Assembly: GCA_017622875.1 (NCBI GenBank)
Contig: JAGAQG010000052.1
Span: 56,428 to 120,427, forward strand
Source of the DNA: Lachnospiraceae bacterium
Lineage (GTDB): Bacteria; Bacillota; Clostridia; Lachnospirales; Lachnospiraceae
Direction: 5' to 3'
DNA: 64,000 bases
The notes under the pieces were generated by a model that saw nothing but the letters and a program-made list of their open reading frames with translations, had not been told where the DNA came from and ran no database searches. Shown here piece by piece: positions 1 to 7,565 of the stretch; the first letter of the stretch is position 1; every line of letters begins with the position of its first letter. Both the position numbers and the translations under genes were made by a program.

Positions 1-396
1 ATGCTGGATAATATGAAAAAGAACCAGTTCGGATTCGACGATTACTTGGAAAGTATGAATCAGATGAAGAAACTGGGGGGAATCTCAAGCGTTCTCAGCA
101 TGATGCCGGGAATGGGCGGAGCGCAGATGAAGCAGATCGAAGATGCCATGGATGAAAAGAAGATGGCCAGAATCGAAGCAATCATCCTTTCCATGACTCC
201 GCAGGAGAGAAGAAATCCTGATGTTATCAATCCATCTAGAAAGCGAAGAATCGCAAAGGGTGCCGGGGTTGATATCAGCGAAGTAAACAGACTGGTGAAA
301 CAGTTTGAACAGAGCAGAAAGCTCATGAAACAGATGCCTGGAATGATGGGCGGTAAACGTGGTAAAAGAGGAAGATTTGGAAAACTTCCTTTTTAA
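1..396 (+). CDS. ffh: Signal recognition particle protein Ffh, C-terminal part (5' end outside window)
   Basis: This is the last 131 residues of the SRP GTPase that binds signal sequences and 4.5S/scRNA and delivers ribosomes to the membrane. What is visible is the methionine-rich M domain: repeated Met-Met and Met-Gly pairs, the conserved stretch around KRRIAKGAG (residues 80-88) and a basic GKRGKRG tail. The NG GTPase domain lies upstream of base 1, so the ATG at position 1 is internal and not a start. It is followed 53 bases later by rpsP, the usual Firmicute order. Confidence 0.93.
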   Translation: MLDNMKKNQFGFDDYLESMNQMKKLGGISSVLSMMPGMGGAQMKQIEDAMDEKKMARIEAIILSMTPQERRNPDVINPSRKRRIAKGAGVDISEVNRLVKQFEQSRKLMKQMPGMMGGKRGKRGRFGKLPF

Positions 397-449
397 CATA
401 AAGTATAAACATTAAATTTTATTGAAAGAAAAATTATGAGGTGAACAAA

Positions 450-695
450 ATGGCAGTTAAGATCAGATTAAGAAGAATGGGACAGAAAAAAGCTCCTTTT
501 TACAGAATTATTGTAGCAGATTCCAGATCTCCAAGAGATGGTAGATTCATCGAAGAAATCGGAACATACAATCCAAACACAGACCCAAGCACATTCAACG
601 TAGACGAAGAAGCTGCAAAGAGATGGTTAGCAAACGGTGCTCAGCCAACAGAAGTTGTTGGAAAAATCTTCAAATTAGCAGGTATTGAAAAATAG
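450..695 (+). CDS. rpsP: 30S ribosomal protein S16
   Basis: An 81-residue small-subunit protein that starts [11 protein letters not shown], the signature N-terminus of S16, with the conserved motifs [10 protein letters not shown] and GTYNP. A GTG at 441 is in frame, but the Shine-Dalgarno GAGGTG at 438-443 sits seven bases before the ATG at 450, so 450 is chosen. It leads the rpsP-khpA-rimM-trmD-rplS cluster typical of Firmicutes. Codon use is strongly biased, as expected for a ribosomal protein. Confidence 0.95.
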   Translation: MAVKIRLRRMGQKKAPFYRIIVADSRSPRDGRFIEEIGTYNPNTDPSTFNVDEEAAKRWLANGAQPTEVVGKIFKLAGIEK

Positions 696-720
696 TTAGA
701 ACCCGCTTGGAGGTGGAGAT

Positions 721-951
721 TTGAAAGAATTAGTTGAAGTAATTGCGAAAGCACTCGTAGAAAATCCAGATGAGGTTGTTGTTACAGAGACTGAAAAGGA
801 AAGAGTAATCGTGGTAGAACTTCGTGTGGCTCCATCTGATATGGGAAAAGTTATCGGAAAGTCAGGAAGAATTGCGAAAGCAATCCGTTCAGTAGTAAAA
901 GCAGCATCTTCTAACTACGATAAGAAGGTTGTTGTAGACATTATGCAGTAA
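721..951 (+). CDS. khpA: KH-domain RNA-binding protein KhpA (YlqC family)
   Basis: A 76-residue single KH domain with the RNA-contacting GKSG loop (within [10 protein letters not shown], about residues 41-50). KhpA pairs with KhpB/Jag in Firmicutes and affects cell elongation and small-RNA function; that role comes from family knowledge. The start is TTG at 721, placed just after a strong GGAGGTGGA ribosome site. It ends nine bases before the stem of an intrinsic terminator. Length is normal for the family. Confidence 0.92.
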   Translation: MKELVEVIAKALVENPDEVVVTETEKERVIVVELRVAPSDMGKVIGKSGRIAKAIRSVVKAASSNYDKKVVVDIMQ

Positions 952-956
952 TTGAT

Positions 957-986
957 AAGGGGCTTGTGAAAGCCCCTTGTTTTTTC
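957..986 (+). terminator. Intrinsic terminator between khpA and rimM
   Basis: AAGGGGCTT and AAGCCCCTT form a perfect 9-bp stem (957-965 with 970-978) around a GTGA loop, followed by GTTTTTT. It lies inside what is otherwise a single cluster, so it probably attenuates transcription, giving more rpsP-khpA than rimM-trmD mRNA. Confidence 0.85.
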
Positions 987-1007
987 ATTAAATCAATAGG
1001 AGAAATA

Positions 1008-1517
1008 ATGGAACAGTTATTAAGAGTTGGTGTCATTTCCTCAACCCATGGGGTCAGAGGGGAAGTAAAGGTCTATCCGACTACGGATGACGCAAATCGA
1101 TTTAAAAAGCTGAAAAAAGTTGTCCTTGATACAGGCAGAGAATACATTGATCTTGAGATTTCCGGTGTGAAATTCTTCAAAAATCAGGTCATCTTAAAGT
1201 TCAAGGGCATTGATAATATCAATGATATTGAAAAATATAAAGGCAAAGATCTTCTGGTACACAGAGAAGATGCTGTGAAGCTGGAAGAAAATGAAAATTA
1301 TGTGGCAGACTTAATTGATTTAAAGGTTGTCACAGATGAAGGCCAGGTGCTTGGCTGCCTGACAGAAGTTATGGAGACAGGTGCCAATGATGTGTATGTG
1401 GTAGAAACAGAAGATGGAAAAGAGCTTTTGCTTCCAGCCATCAGAGACTGTATTTTAGATGTAGATCTTGATGAAGAAGTCATGACAGTACACATTTTGC
1501 CAGGACTTTTTGACTAG
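1008..1517 (+). CDS. rimM: 16S rRNA processing protein RimM
   Basis: A 169-residue ribosome maturation factor that binds S19 and helps fold the 30S head. The N-terminal RimM barrel begins [19 protein letters not shown], and the C-terminal PRC-barrel includes GANDVYVVE and LLPAI. An upstream in-frame ATG at 966 would start inside the terminator hairpin; AGGAGA at 998-1003 precedes the ATG at 1008, so that is the start. It sits 12 bases before trmD. Confidence 0.94.
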   Translation: MEQLLRVGVISSTHGVRGEVKVYPTTDDANRFKKLKKVVLDTGREYIDLEISGVKFFKNQVILKFKGIDNINDIEKYKGKDLLVHREDAVKLEENENYVADLIDLKVVTDEGQVLGCLTEVMETGANDVYVVETEDGKELLLPAIRDCILDVDLDEEVMTVHILPGLFD

Positions 1518-1529
1518 GAAGGAAATGCG

Positions 1530-2270
1530 ATGAATTTTTATATTTTGACGTTATTTCCGGAAATGGTCATGCAGGGCTTAAATACAAGTATCATCGGTCG
1601 TGCGGTGAAAAATGGTCTTCTTAATATAGAAGCGATCAATATCCGTGATTTTGCTCAGAACAAACATGGTCAGGTGGATGATTACACTTATGGCGGCGGT
1701 GCAGGGTTGCTTATGCAGGCAGCGCCAATTTACCGGGCTTACGAACATATTTGTGAGAAAATCGGTAAAAAACCGCGTGTGATTTATCTGACACCACAGG
1801 GTGATGTGTTCAATCAAGGGTATGCGGAAGAATTTTCCAAAGAGGAAGATTTGATTTTTCTCTGCGGACATTATGAAGGAATTGATGAACGTGTTCTGGA
1901 AGAAATCGTGACAGATTATATGTCTATTGGCGATTATGTGCTGACGGGAGGGGAACTGCCTTCCATGGTCATGATTGATGCCATCAGCCGACTGGTTCCG
2001 GGGGTTTTGAATAAACAGGCATCCCACGAGATTGAATCCTTTCATGACAATCTGCTGGAATATCCGCAGTACACAAGACCGGAAGAGTGGCATGGAAAGA
2101 AGGTGCCGGACGTACTATTATCCGGACATCATGTCAATATTGAGAAGTGGAGAAGAGAGCAGTCTCTAAAGAGAACTTTAGAGCGCAGGCCGGATCTTTT
2201 GGAGAATGCAAATCTTACAAAACAAGATAAAAAATACTTGCAATCCTTAAAGGAAAGTGATAATATATAA
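1530..2270 (+). CDS. trmD: tRNA (guanine-37-N1)-methyltransferase TrmD
   Basis: A 246-residue SPOUT methyltransferase that makes m1G37 in tRNA next to the anticodon, preventing +1 frameshifting. Conserved elements are GGGAGLLMQ near residue 57, the SAM-binding trefoil-knot pieces LCGHYEGIDERV and IGDYVLTGGELP, and a C-terminal helical domain. The ribosome site AGGAAATG precedes the ATG. It is co-transcribed with rimM and upstream of rplS, as in most bacteria. Confidence 0.96.
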   Translation: MNFYILTLFPEMVMQGLNTSIIGRAVKNGLLNIEAINIRDFAQNKHGQVDDYTYGGGAGLLMQAAPIYRAYEHICEKIGKKPRVIYLTPQGDVFNQGYAEEFSKEEDLIFLCGHYEGIDERVLEEIVTDYMSIGDYVLTGGELPSMVMIDAISRLVPGVLNKQASHEIESFHDNLLEYPQYTRPEEWHGKKVPDVLLSGHHVNIEKWRREQSLKRTLERRPDLLENANLTKQDKKYLQSLKESDNI

Positions 2271-2274
2271 TACG

Positions 2275-2399
2275 TTGTGAGTATAAGAAGAGATGGTCCT
2301 CTGTTACAAGTGTTCGCGGCAACAATGTGCGAACCGGTTTGTGAAATGCAAACTATAGTGAAGTATTAAGAACATCCGGAAATAAGGAGGAAACACACA
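2275..2399 (+). promoter_or_regulatory. Structured leader upstream of rplS (candidate L19 leader)
   Basis: The 129-base gap before rplS contains two hairpins: GTTCGC/GCGAAC (2312-2317 with 2329-2334) and GTTTG/CAAAC (2337-2341 with 2349-2353), preceded by the run CCTCTGTTACAAG. Autoregulatory L19 leaders are known at this place in Firmicutes. The match to that family is my inference from position and hairpin content; a covariance-model search would decide. Confidence 0.5.
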
Positions 2400-2747
2400 A
2401 TGAATAGCATTATTAAAAACATCGAAGCAGCTCAGGTAAAAGCTGAAGTTCCAGTATTCCATGTAGGTGATACAGTTAAGGTTTACGGAAAAATCAAAGA
2501 AGGTAACCGCGAACGTGTTCAGGTATTTGAAGGCGTTGTATTAAAAAGACAGGGTGGCGGAGCTAGAGAAACTTTCACAGTTAGAAAAACATCTAACGGT
2601 GTTGGTGTAGAAAAAACTTGGCCATTACATTCTCCAAACGTAGAAAAAATTGAAGTTGTTCGTTACGGTAAAGTAAGACGTGCGAAACTCAACTACTTAA
2701 GAGATCGCGTAGGTAAAGCTGCTAAGGTAAAAGAATTAGTAAGATAA
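2400..2747 (+). CDS. rplS: 50S ribosomal protein L19
   Basis: A 115-residue large-subunit protein near the 30S-50S interface. The [16 protein letters not shown] start, the [12 protein letters not shown] segment and the [17 protein letters not shown] motif are diagnostic. A full GGAGG ribosome site stands at 2386-2390. It is the last ribosomal gene of the block and is closed by a strong terminator at 2756. Confidence 0.96.
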   Translation: MNSIIKNIEAAQVKAEVPVFHVGDTVKVYGKIKEGNRERVQVFEGVVLKRQGGGARETFTVRKTSNGVGVEKTWPLHSPNVEKIEVVRYGKVRRAKLNYLRDRVGKAAKVKELVR

Positions 2748-2755
2748 TGATTTCT

Positions 2756-2790
2756 GGGGACAAATGCATACGCATCTGTCCCCGTTTTCG
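2756..2790 (+). terminator. Intrinsic terminator after rplS
   Basis: GGGGACA (2756-2762) pairs with TGTCCCC (2777-2783); ATGC/GCAT pairs inside, and GTTTTCGTTT follows. It separates the ribosomal block from lepB. Confidence 0.85.
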
Positions 2791-2820
2791 TTTCAGGGTA
2801 CGAGTGTTTGAGGAGTAAAG

Positions 2821-3393
2821 ATGGCAGGCTTAACATTCCGAAAAAGAAAGAAAAGAATTAATTACAATATTATTAAAGAGGGCTTTGTCTGGTTGGCAGA
2901 GCTTGCGTTGGCATTTTTTATCGCTTGTCTTTTGGTCGTAAATTTTGGCGTAATGACAAGCAATGTTGGACAGTCCATGGAACCGACACTGGCCAGCGGA
3001 GACAGAGTATTGACAAATCGACTGATCTATAAGTTGACAGATCCGAAACGCGGCGATCTGGTGGTATTTAAACCGAATGGAAATGAAAAGTCTCATTATT
3101 ATATTAAGCGTGTTGTGGGACTGCCGGGGGAAACGATTCAGATTATAGATGGATTTATTTATATTGATGGCGAAGTCCTCGTAGAAGACATCAAATTTGA
3201 CAAGATGGAATATGCGGGAATCGCAGAAGATCCAATCAAGCTCGGTAATGACGAGTTTTTCGTTCTCGGGGATAACAGAAATGCCAGTGAAGACAGCAGA
3301 AATGCGGAAATTGGCATGATTAAGAAACAGGATATTGAGGCCCAGGCGTGGTTCAATGCGACGATGGGTGACAATTTTGGAAAGATAGAGTAA
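2821..3393 (+). CDS. lepB: Signal peptidase I, first copy
   Basis: A 190-residue type I signal peptidase that cuts secretory signal peptides at the outer face of the membrane. One transmembrane helix spans about residues 24-45. The catalytic Ser52 lies in GQSMEPTL and the general base Lys96 in YYIKRVVG; the GDNR box (LGDNRNASEDSR) follows. GAGGAG precedes the ATG. A second signal peptidase lies 0.9 kb downstream on the other side of rbgA. This copy has a short basic N-terminus, unlike the acidic one of the second copy. Confidence 0.93.
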   Translation: MAGLTFRKRKKRINYNIIKEGFVWLAELALAFFIACLLVVNFGVMTSNVGQSMEPTLASGDRVLTNRLIYKLTDPKRGDLVVFKPNGNEKSHYYIKRVVGLPGETIQIIDGFIYIDGEVLVEDIKFDKMEYAGIAEDPIKLGNDEFFVLGDNRNASEDSRNAEIGMIKKQDIEAQAWFNATMGDNFGKIE

Positions 3394-3405
3394 GGAGGAA
3401 GAAAC

Positions 3406-4257
3406 ATGCAGGTTCAGTGGTATCCTGGTCATATGACCAAAGCAAAACGTATGATGCAGGAAAACATCAAATTAATTGACTTAGTAATCGAGCTGGTGGA
3501 TGCGAGAGCACCATTATCCAGCAAAAATCCGGACATTGATGAACTTGGCAAGAACAAATTCCGATTGATTTTGTTAAATAAGGCAGACCTTGCAAGTGAA
3601 AAGGGCAATGCGATGTGGACAAAATATTTCGAAGAAAAGGGATATTTTGTTGTGAAGATCAATTCCAGAAGCGGTGCGGGGATGAAACAGATTTCTGCGA
3701 CGATTATGGAAGCTTGTAAAGAAAAGATTGAGCGTGACAGAAAACGCGGTATTTTGAACAGACCGATTCGTGCCATGGTCGTTGGAATTCCAAATGTAGG
3801 CAAATCTACATTTATTAACAGCTTTGCAGGAAGAGCAGCGGCAAAAACCGGAAATAAGCCGGGTGTTACAAAGGGGGCACAGTGGATTCGCTTAAATAAA
3901 CAGGTGGAACTTCTTGATACACCGGGAATTTTATGGCCGAAATTCGAAGACCAGGCAGTGGGTATAAAATTGGCGATTCTTGGTTCTGTTAATGATGAGA
4001 TTCTGAACATTGATGAACTGAGTGTGGAACTGATTAAGCTTTTGAATGAATATTTCCCGGAAGTGATCAGTGAACGTTATCAGATTGGGAAGCATGAAGA
4101 ACCTGTGAAAGTACTGGAAGAAATTGCGAGAGTGCGTTCCTGCCTGTTAAAGGGTAACGAACTGGATATTTCCAAGGCTGCGAGCATTTTGATGGAAGAT
4201 TTCAGAAGCGGACGACTGGGCAAATTAACGCTTGAATTCCCACAGGTAAGTGAGTAA
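3406..4257 (+). CDS. rbgA: Ribosome biogenesis GTPase RbgA (YlqF)
   Basis: A 283-residue circularly permuted GTPase required for late 50S assembly in Firmicutes. The permuted order is clear: the G4 motif NKAD (58-61) comes before the P-loop GIPNVGKST (127-135) and G3 DTPG (171-174). The C-terminal helical domain binds rRNA. GGAGG lies before the ATG, twelve bases after the first lepB. The rplS-lepB-rbgA-rnhB order matches Bacillus and Clostridia. Confidence 0.95.
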   Translation: MQVQWYPGHMTKAKRMMQENIKLIDLVIELVDARAPLSSKNPDIDELGKNKFRLILLNKADLASEKGNAMWTKYFEEKGYFVVKINSRSGAGMKQISATIMEACKEKIERDRKRGILNRPIRAMVVGIPNVGKSTFINSFAGRAAAKTGNKPGVTKGAQWIRLNKQVELLDTPGILWPKFEDQAVGIKLAILGSVNDEILNIDELSVELIKLLNEYFPEVISERYQIGKHEEPVKVLEEIARVRSCLLKGNELDISKAASILMEDFRSGRLGKLTLEFPQVSE

Positions 4258-4300
4258 TATAATAATATTGTAAGATAAGAACTTAACTTGGGAGAAACTT

Positions 4301-4987
4301 ATGTTTAAGAAATTTAGTACAAAGAAAAAAGATCGTGAAAACGATTTGGAATTAGATGAAGTAGAATTTTTGGACTTAGATGAGATGGAAGATCTGGAAG
4401 TCATAGATTTGGATATTGTTGACCTTGATAAAGAAAAAACAGAGGAAAAAGAGTATTCTTTGAAAAGAGAAATTATCAGTACGGTATTGTATTTACTTGC
4501 AGTTGTTGCGCTTACATTCTTATTTGTGCAGTTTGTGGGTCAAAGAACACACGTGAATGGGGATTCCATGAATGTGACACTGGAAGATGGAGATAACCTG
4601 ATCGTAGATAAATTAAGCTATAGATTTACTGATCCGGAACGTTTTGATATCATCGTTTTCCCGTATAAATATCAGGAAAAGACCTATTATATTAAGCGTA
4701 TCATTGGTATGCCGGGTGAAACTGTGCAGATTATAGACGGTATGGTTTATATTGATGGTGAAATGCTGGATGAAACCTACGGAAAAGAAGTTATGCAGTA
4801 TTCAGGTGTTGCATCTGATCCGATTACCCTTGGGGAAGATGAATATTTTGTCCTTGGGGATAACAGAAACAACAGTTCTGACAGCCGAGATCCGAGTGTA
4901 GGAAACATTCAGAAAGACCAGATTATTGGTAAAGCATTTATCAGAATTTGGCCATTGAACAAATTTGGAATTTTAAAACATCAATAA
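4301..4987 (+). CDS. lepB: Signal peptidase I, second copy with acidic N-terminal extension
   Basis: A 228-residue signal peptidase I. Residues 13-50 form a highly acidic cytoplasmic segment rich in Leu-Asp and Glu, followed by one membrane helix (about 58-79). Catalytic Ser89 (GDSMNVTL) and Lys132 (YYIKRIIG) and the GDNRNNSSDSRDP box are intact. It is about 35 residues longer than the first copy because of the N-terminal extension. The paralogues share the downstream motif order, so they probably arose by duplication around rbgA and may differ in substrates or partners. Confidence 0.92.
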   Translation: MFKKFSTKKKDRENDLELDEVEFLDLDEMEDLEVIDLDIVDLDKEKTEEKEYSLKREIISTVLYLLAVVALTFLFVQFVGQRTHVNGDSMNVTLEDGDNLIVDKLSYRFTDPERFDIIVFPYKYQEKTYYIKRIIGMPGETVQIIDGMVYIDGEMLDETYGKEVMQYSGVASDPITLGEDEYFVLGDNRNNSSDSRDPSVGNIQKDQIIGKAFIRIWPLNKFGILKHQ

Positions 4988-4996
4988 GGAAATGCT

Positions 4997-5656
4997 ATGA
5001 CAAAGAAGGAAGAACAGGAATTAAAACGACAGGCGAAGCTGGAAAAGGAACGCGCCCGCATTGAGACCATGAAGGTTTATGAAAAGGAATATGAGAGCCA
5101 TGGCTGGATTTGCGGTATTGATGAGGTAGGAAGAGGACCACTTTGCGGACCAGTGGTTGCCAGTGCGGTAATTTTACCGAAGGATTGTCAGATTCTTTAC
5201 CTGAATGATTCTAAGAAGCTTTCTGAGAAGAAACGCGAGGAGCTTTATGATGTGATCATGGAGCAGGCCATTGCGGTTGGCGTTGGCATGGCGAGTCCTG
5301 AAAGAATTGATGAGATCAATATTCTGCAGGCAACGTATGAAGCGATGCGTCAGGCAATTTCGGGTCTGAAAGTAAAGCCAGCGGTACTTCTTAACGATGC
5401 TGTGACAATTCCGGGCGTGGAAATTCCGCAGATTCCGATTATTAAAGGGGATGCGAAAAGCGTTTCTATTGCGGCGGCTAGTATTATTGCGAAGGTTACA
5501 AGAGACCGTATGATGATGGAATATGACCGCATTTATCCGGGATATGACCTGGCATCCAATAAAGGCTATGGTACAAAGGTACATATGGAAGCGCTGCGTA
5601 CCATTGGGCCATGTGAAATCCATAGAAGAACATTTATTAAGAACATCTGTGGCTAA
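4997..5656 (+). CDS. rnhB: Ribonuclease HII
   Basis: A 219-residue RNase HII, which removes ribonucleotides and RNA-DNA hybrids from DNA. The active-site motif GIDEVGRGPLCGPVV (residues 40-54, with Asp42 and Glu43) and the YDLASNKGYGT motif near the C-terminus are present. A Lys/Glu-rich leader of about 30 residues precedes the catalytic core. It begins nine bases after the second lepB, so is co-transcribed. Confidence 0.95.
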   Translation: MTKKEEQELKRQAKLEKERARIETMKVYEKEYESHGWICGIDEVGRGPLCGPVVASAVILPKDCQILYLNDSKKLSEKKREELYDVIMEQAIAVGVGMASPERIDEINILQATYEAMRQAISGLKVKPAVLLNDAVTIPGVEIPQIPIIKGDAKSVSIAAASIIAKVTRDRMMMEYDRIYPGYDLASNKGYGTKVHMEALRTIGPCEIHRRTFIKNICG

Positions 5657-5743
5657 AACTGAATGAGAGAATTTTGACGGGGGTGAAGATTTTTCGCCCC
5701 TGCCCTGTTATAATGATATATATTTTGAAATTAAGGAGTCTAC

Positions 5744-6112
5744 ATGCAAAATAACAGAAAAGTGGGGGACGCACAGGAGACTCGAACAGTGTTAGAACTG
5801 GAAAAAATCGGTTACAAGATTTTACAGAAAAATTTTCGCTGCAGAATCGGAGAAATTGACATTATCGCCCTGCATAAGGGTTATCTGGTATTTATAGAAG
5901 TAAAATACCGAAAAACAAACAAATCAGGCTATGCGGCGGAGGCTGTGACATGGAAAAAACAGCAGATCATCAGTCGTGTGGCGGATTATTATATCAGGAC
6001 TCATTGTCGGAAGATACCATCCTGCCGTTTTGATGTGGTGGCATTGGACGGAGAGGCAGTGACTGTTTACGAAAATGCATTTGAATATATTCCAAGGGGA
6101 AGCGGAAGATGA
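5744..6112 (+). CDS. YraN-family (UPF0102) nuclease-like protein
   Basis: A 122-residue protein of the UPF0102 family with a restriction-endonuclease-like fold. The PD-(D/E)xK core is seen as GEIDIIA (Asp39) and VFIEVKYRK (Glu52, Lys54). Family members often sit after rnhB, as here; the cellular substrate is not well established. An AAGGAG site precedes the ATG. The stop overlaps the start of the next gene by four bases, implying translational coupling. Confidence 0.88.
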   Translation: MQNNRKVGDAQETRTVLELEKIGYKILQKNFRCRIGEIDIIALHKGYLVFIEVKYRKTNKSGYAAEAVTWKKQQIISRVADYYIRTHCRKIPSCRFDVVALDGEAVTVYENAFEYIPRGSGR

Positions 6113-6978
6113 TAGAAGCGATGAAAGAAATGAACTGGAATGTGAAGGAGCAGGAAAGCACCATAACATTGAAAGAAATGTATGAAATCCCGTTTTTTAC
6201 TTTTGAACATTTGGAAAAAACGGGAATGGTGGTACATGGTTTTTCTACCCGTATGGGTGGTGTAAGTATAGGGGACTGTGCGACTATGAATTTGAGCTTT
6301 GAACGTGGAGATTCTGAAGAAGCAGTACGCACCAATTATGAGCTTTTGGGTACAGCAATCGGTTTTAAAACGGATTCTCTGGTGTTTTCCAAGCAGACTC
6401 ATACGACGAATGTTCGTGTAATCACAGAAGAAGACTGCGGTAAAGGATTTGTGCGTGAGCGTGATTATACAGATGTAGATGGTCTGATTACAAATGTTCC
6501 GGGATTAACGCTGGCCACATTCTATGCGGATTGCGTACCTCTGTTTTTCGTTGATCCAGTACATAAAGCTATTGGACTTTCTCATTCTGGCTGGAAGGGG
6601 ACTGTTGGAAAAATCGGGAAAGCGACTGTAGAAAAAATGACAGAACAGTATGGAACAGACCCGAAAGATGTTTTAGCGGCAATTGGGCCATCGATTTGCC
6701 AGTCCTGCTATGAAGTCAGCGAAGATGTGATCATTCAGTTCAAAGAAGTATTTAAGAAAAAGTACTGGCCGGAATTGTTCTACGGAAAAGAAAACGGAAA
6801 ATATCAGCTAAATCTTTGGCGTGCTAACGAATTGATTTTTGAAGAAGCAGGGATTTTAAAGGAACATTATTCTACAACAAATGTTTGTACCTGCTGCAAT
6901 CCGGGATATTTATTCTCCCATAGAGCATCCCATGGAAAACGTGGAAATCTGGGAGCATTTTTACAAATTAAAGAATAG
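6109..6978 (+). CDS. YfiH-family purine nucleoside phosphorylase/laccase-fold protein
   Basis: A 289-residue member of the YfiH/PgeF family, reported as multicopper-oxidase-like, peptidoglycan-editing or adenosine-processing enzymes. Metal ligands are visible in SHSGWKGT (His near residue 161) and CTCCNPGYLFSHR near the C-terminus. The ATG overlaps the yraN stop. Several in-frame ATGs follow (6121, 6130), so the start could be slightly downstream. A strong terminator follows. Confidence 0.88.
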   Translation: MIEAMKEMNWNVKEQESTITLKEMYEIPFFTFEHLEKTGMVVHGFSTRMGGVSIGDCATMNLSFERGDSEEAVRTNYELLGTAIGFKTDSLVFSKQTHTTNVRVITEEDCGKGFVRERDYTDVDGLITNVPGLTLATFYADCVPLFFVDPVHKAIGLSHSGWKGTVGKIGKATVEKMTEQYGTDPKDVLAAIGPSICQSCYEVSEDVIIQFKEVFKKKYWPELFYGKENGKYQLNLWRANELIFEEAGILKEHYSTTNVCTCCNPGYLFSHRASHGKRGNLGAFLQIKE

Positions 6979-7002
6979 CAATATAGTAAATTGATTTGTT
7001 AT

Positions 7003-7044
7003 AGGGTCTATAGAAGAAAATTCTTCTTAAGACCCTGTTTTTTT
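7003..7044 (+). terminator. Intrinsic terminator after yfiH
   Basis: AGGGTCT (7003-7009) pairs with AGACCCT (7030-7036), with an inner AGAAGAA/TTCTTCT stem, followed by GTTTTTTT. Confidence 0.87.
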
Positions 7045-7127
7045 ATAATATTGGGGTTTGGCGTGAATTTAATTTGCATAGATCCCAGTGGAATTATATA
7101 GTCGATAATCAGTTCTGTTGGAAGGCC

Positions 7128-7179
7128 TTGACAACTTTGTCTAATATTGTTAGACTAAAAGAGTCTAAAAGTATTAGAC
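7128..7179 (+). promoter_or_regulatory. Promoter with two BlaI-type operators for the 7200-9992 operon
   Basis: TTGACA at 7128-7133 and TAGACT at 7151-7156 are spaced by 17 bases. Two copies of GTCTAA-N5-TTAGAC lie at 7139-7155 and 7163-7179, the first covering the -10 and the second about the transcription start. Two matched inverted repeats over a promoter are what is expected for an autorepressing BlaI/MecI regulator. Confidence 0.8.
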
Positions 7180-7199
7180 AAGAAAGTGTGGTGTGAAGG

Positions 7200-7562
7200 A
7201 TGGAACCTTATAAATTAGGAGAAATGGAACAAAAATTTGCAGACCTCATTTGGGAGCATGCTCCGATAGGTTCGGGAGAACTGACAAAATTATGCGAAAA
7301 GGCTTTTGCGTGGAAGAGAACGACTACATATACCATGTTAAAGCGTCTGTGTCAGAGAGGCCTATTCGAAAATGACCATGGAACGGTCAAGATTCTGATG
7401 AGCAGAGAAGAGTTTGAATCAGCTCAGGGCGAACAGTTTTTGGAAGAACATTTTGACGGTTCGCTTCCAAAGTTTCTGGCAGCCTTTTCAAGAAAGAAAA
7501 AACTTAGCAAACATGAAATAGAGGAGTTGAAAAAGCTGATCGAGACTTATGAGGAGGGATAG
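7200..7562 (+). CDS. BlaI/MecI/CopY-family transcriptional repressor
   Basis: A 120-residue winged-helix repressor. The N-terminal half has the family pattern LGEMEQKFADLIWEHAPIGSGEL followed by a recognition helix in WKRTTTYTMLKRLCQRGL; the C-terminal part is the dimerisation and protease-sensitive region. It is followed three bases later by an M56-type sensor protease, its usual partner, which inactivates the repressor when a signal is sensed. The twin operators upstream suggest autoregulation. No beta-lactamase or transpeptidase gene lies next to it, so the target regulon is unknown. Confidence 0.9.
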   Translation: MEPYKLGEMEQKFADLIWEHAPIGSGELTKLCEKAFAWKRTTTYTMLKRLCQRGLFENDHGTVKILMSREEFESAQGEQFLEEHFDGSLPKFLAAFSRKKKLSKHEIEELKKLIETYEEG

Positions 7563-7565
7563 TTT

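Noticed and set aside
1578-2093. 171-residue minus-strand frame over trmD, and 193-residue minus-strand frame 3429-4010 over rbgA
   Set aside because: Both are shadows of strongly conserved genes, without ribosome sites or domain motifs.
5679-5700. GC-rich hairpin after rnhB as a terminator
   Set aside because: GGGGTGAA/TTCGCCCC pairs, but it is followed by TGCCCTG and no T run, so it is not called.
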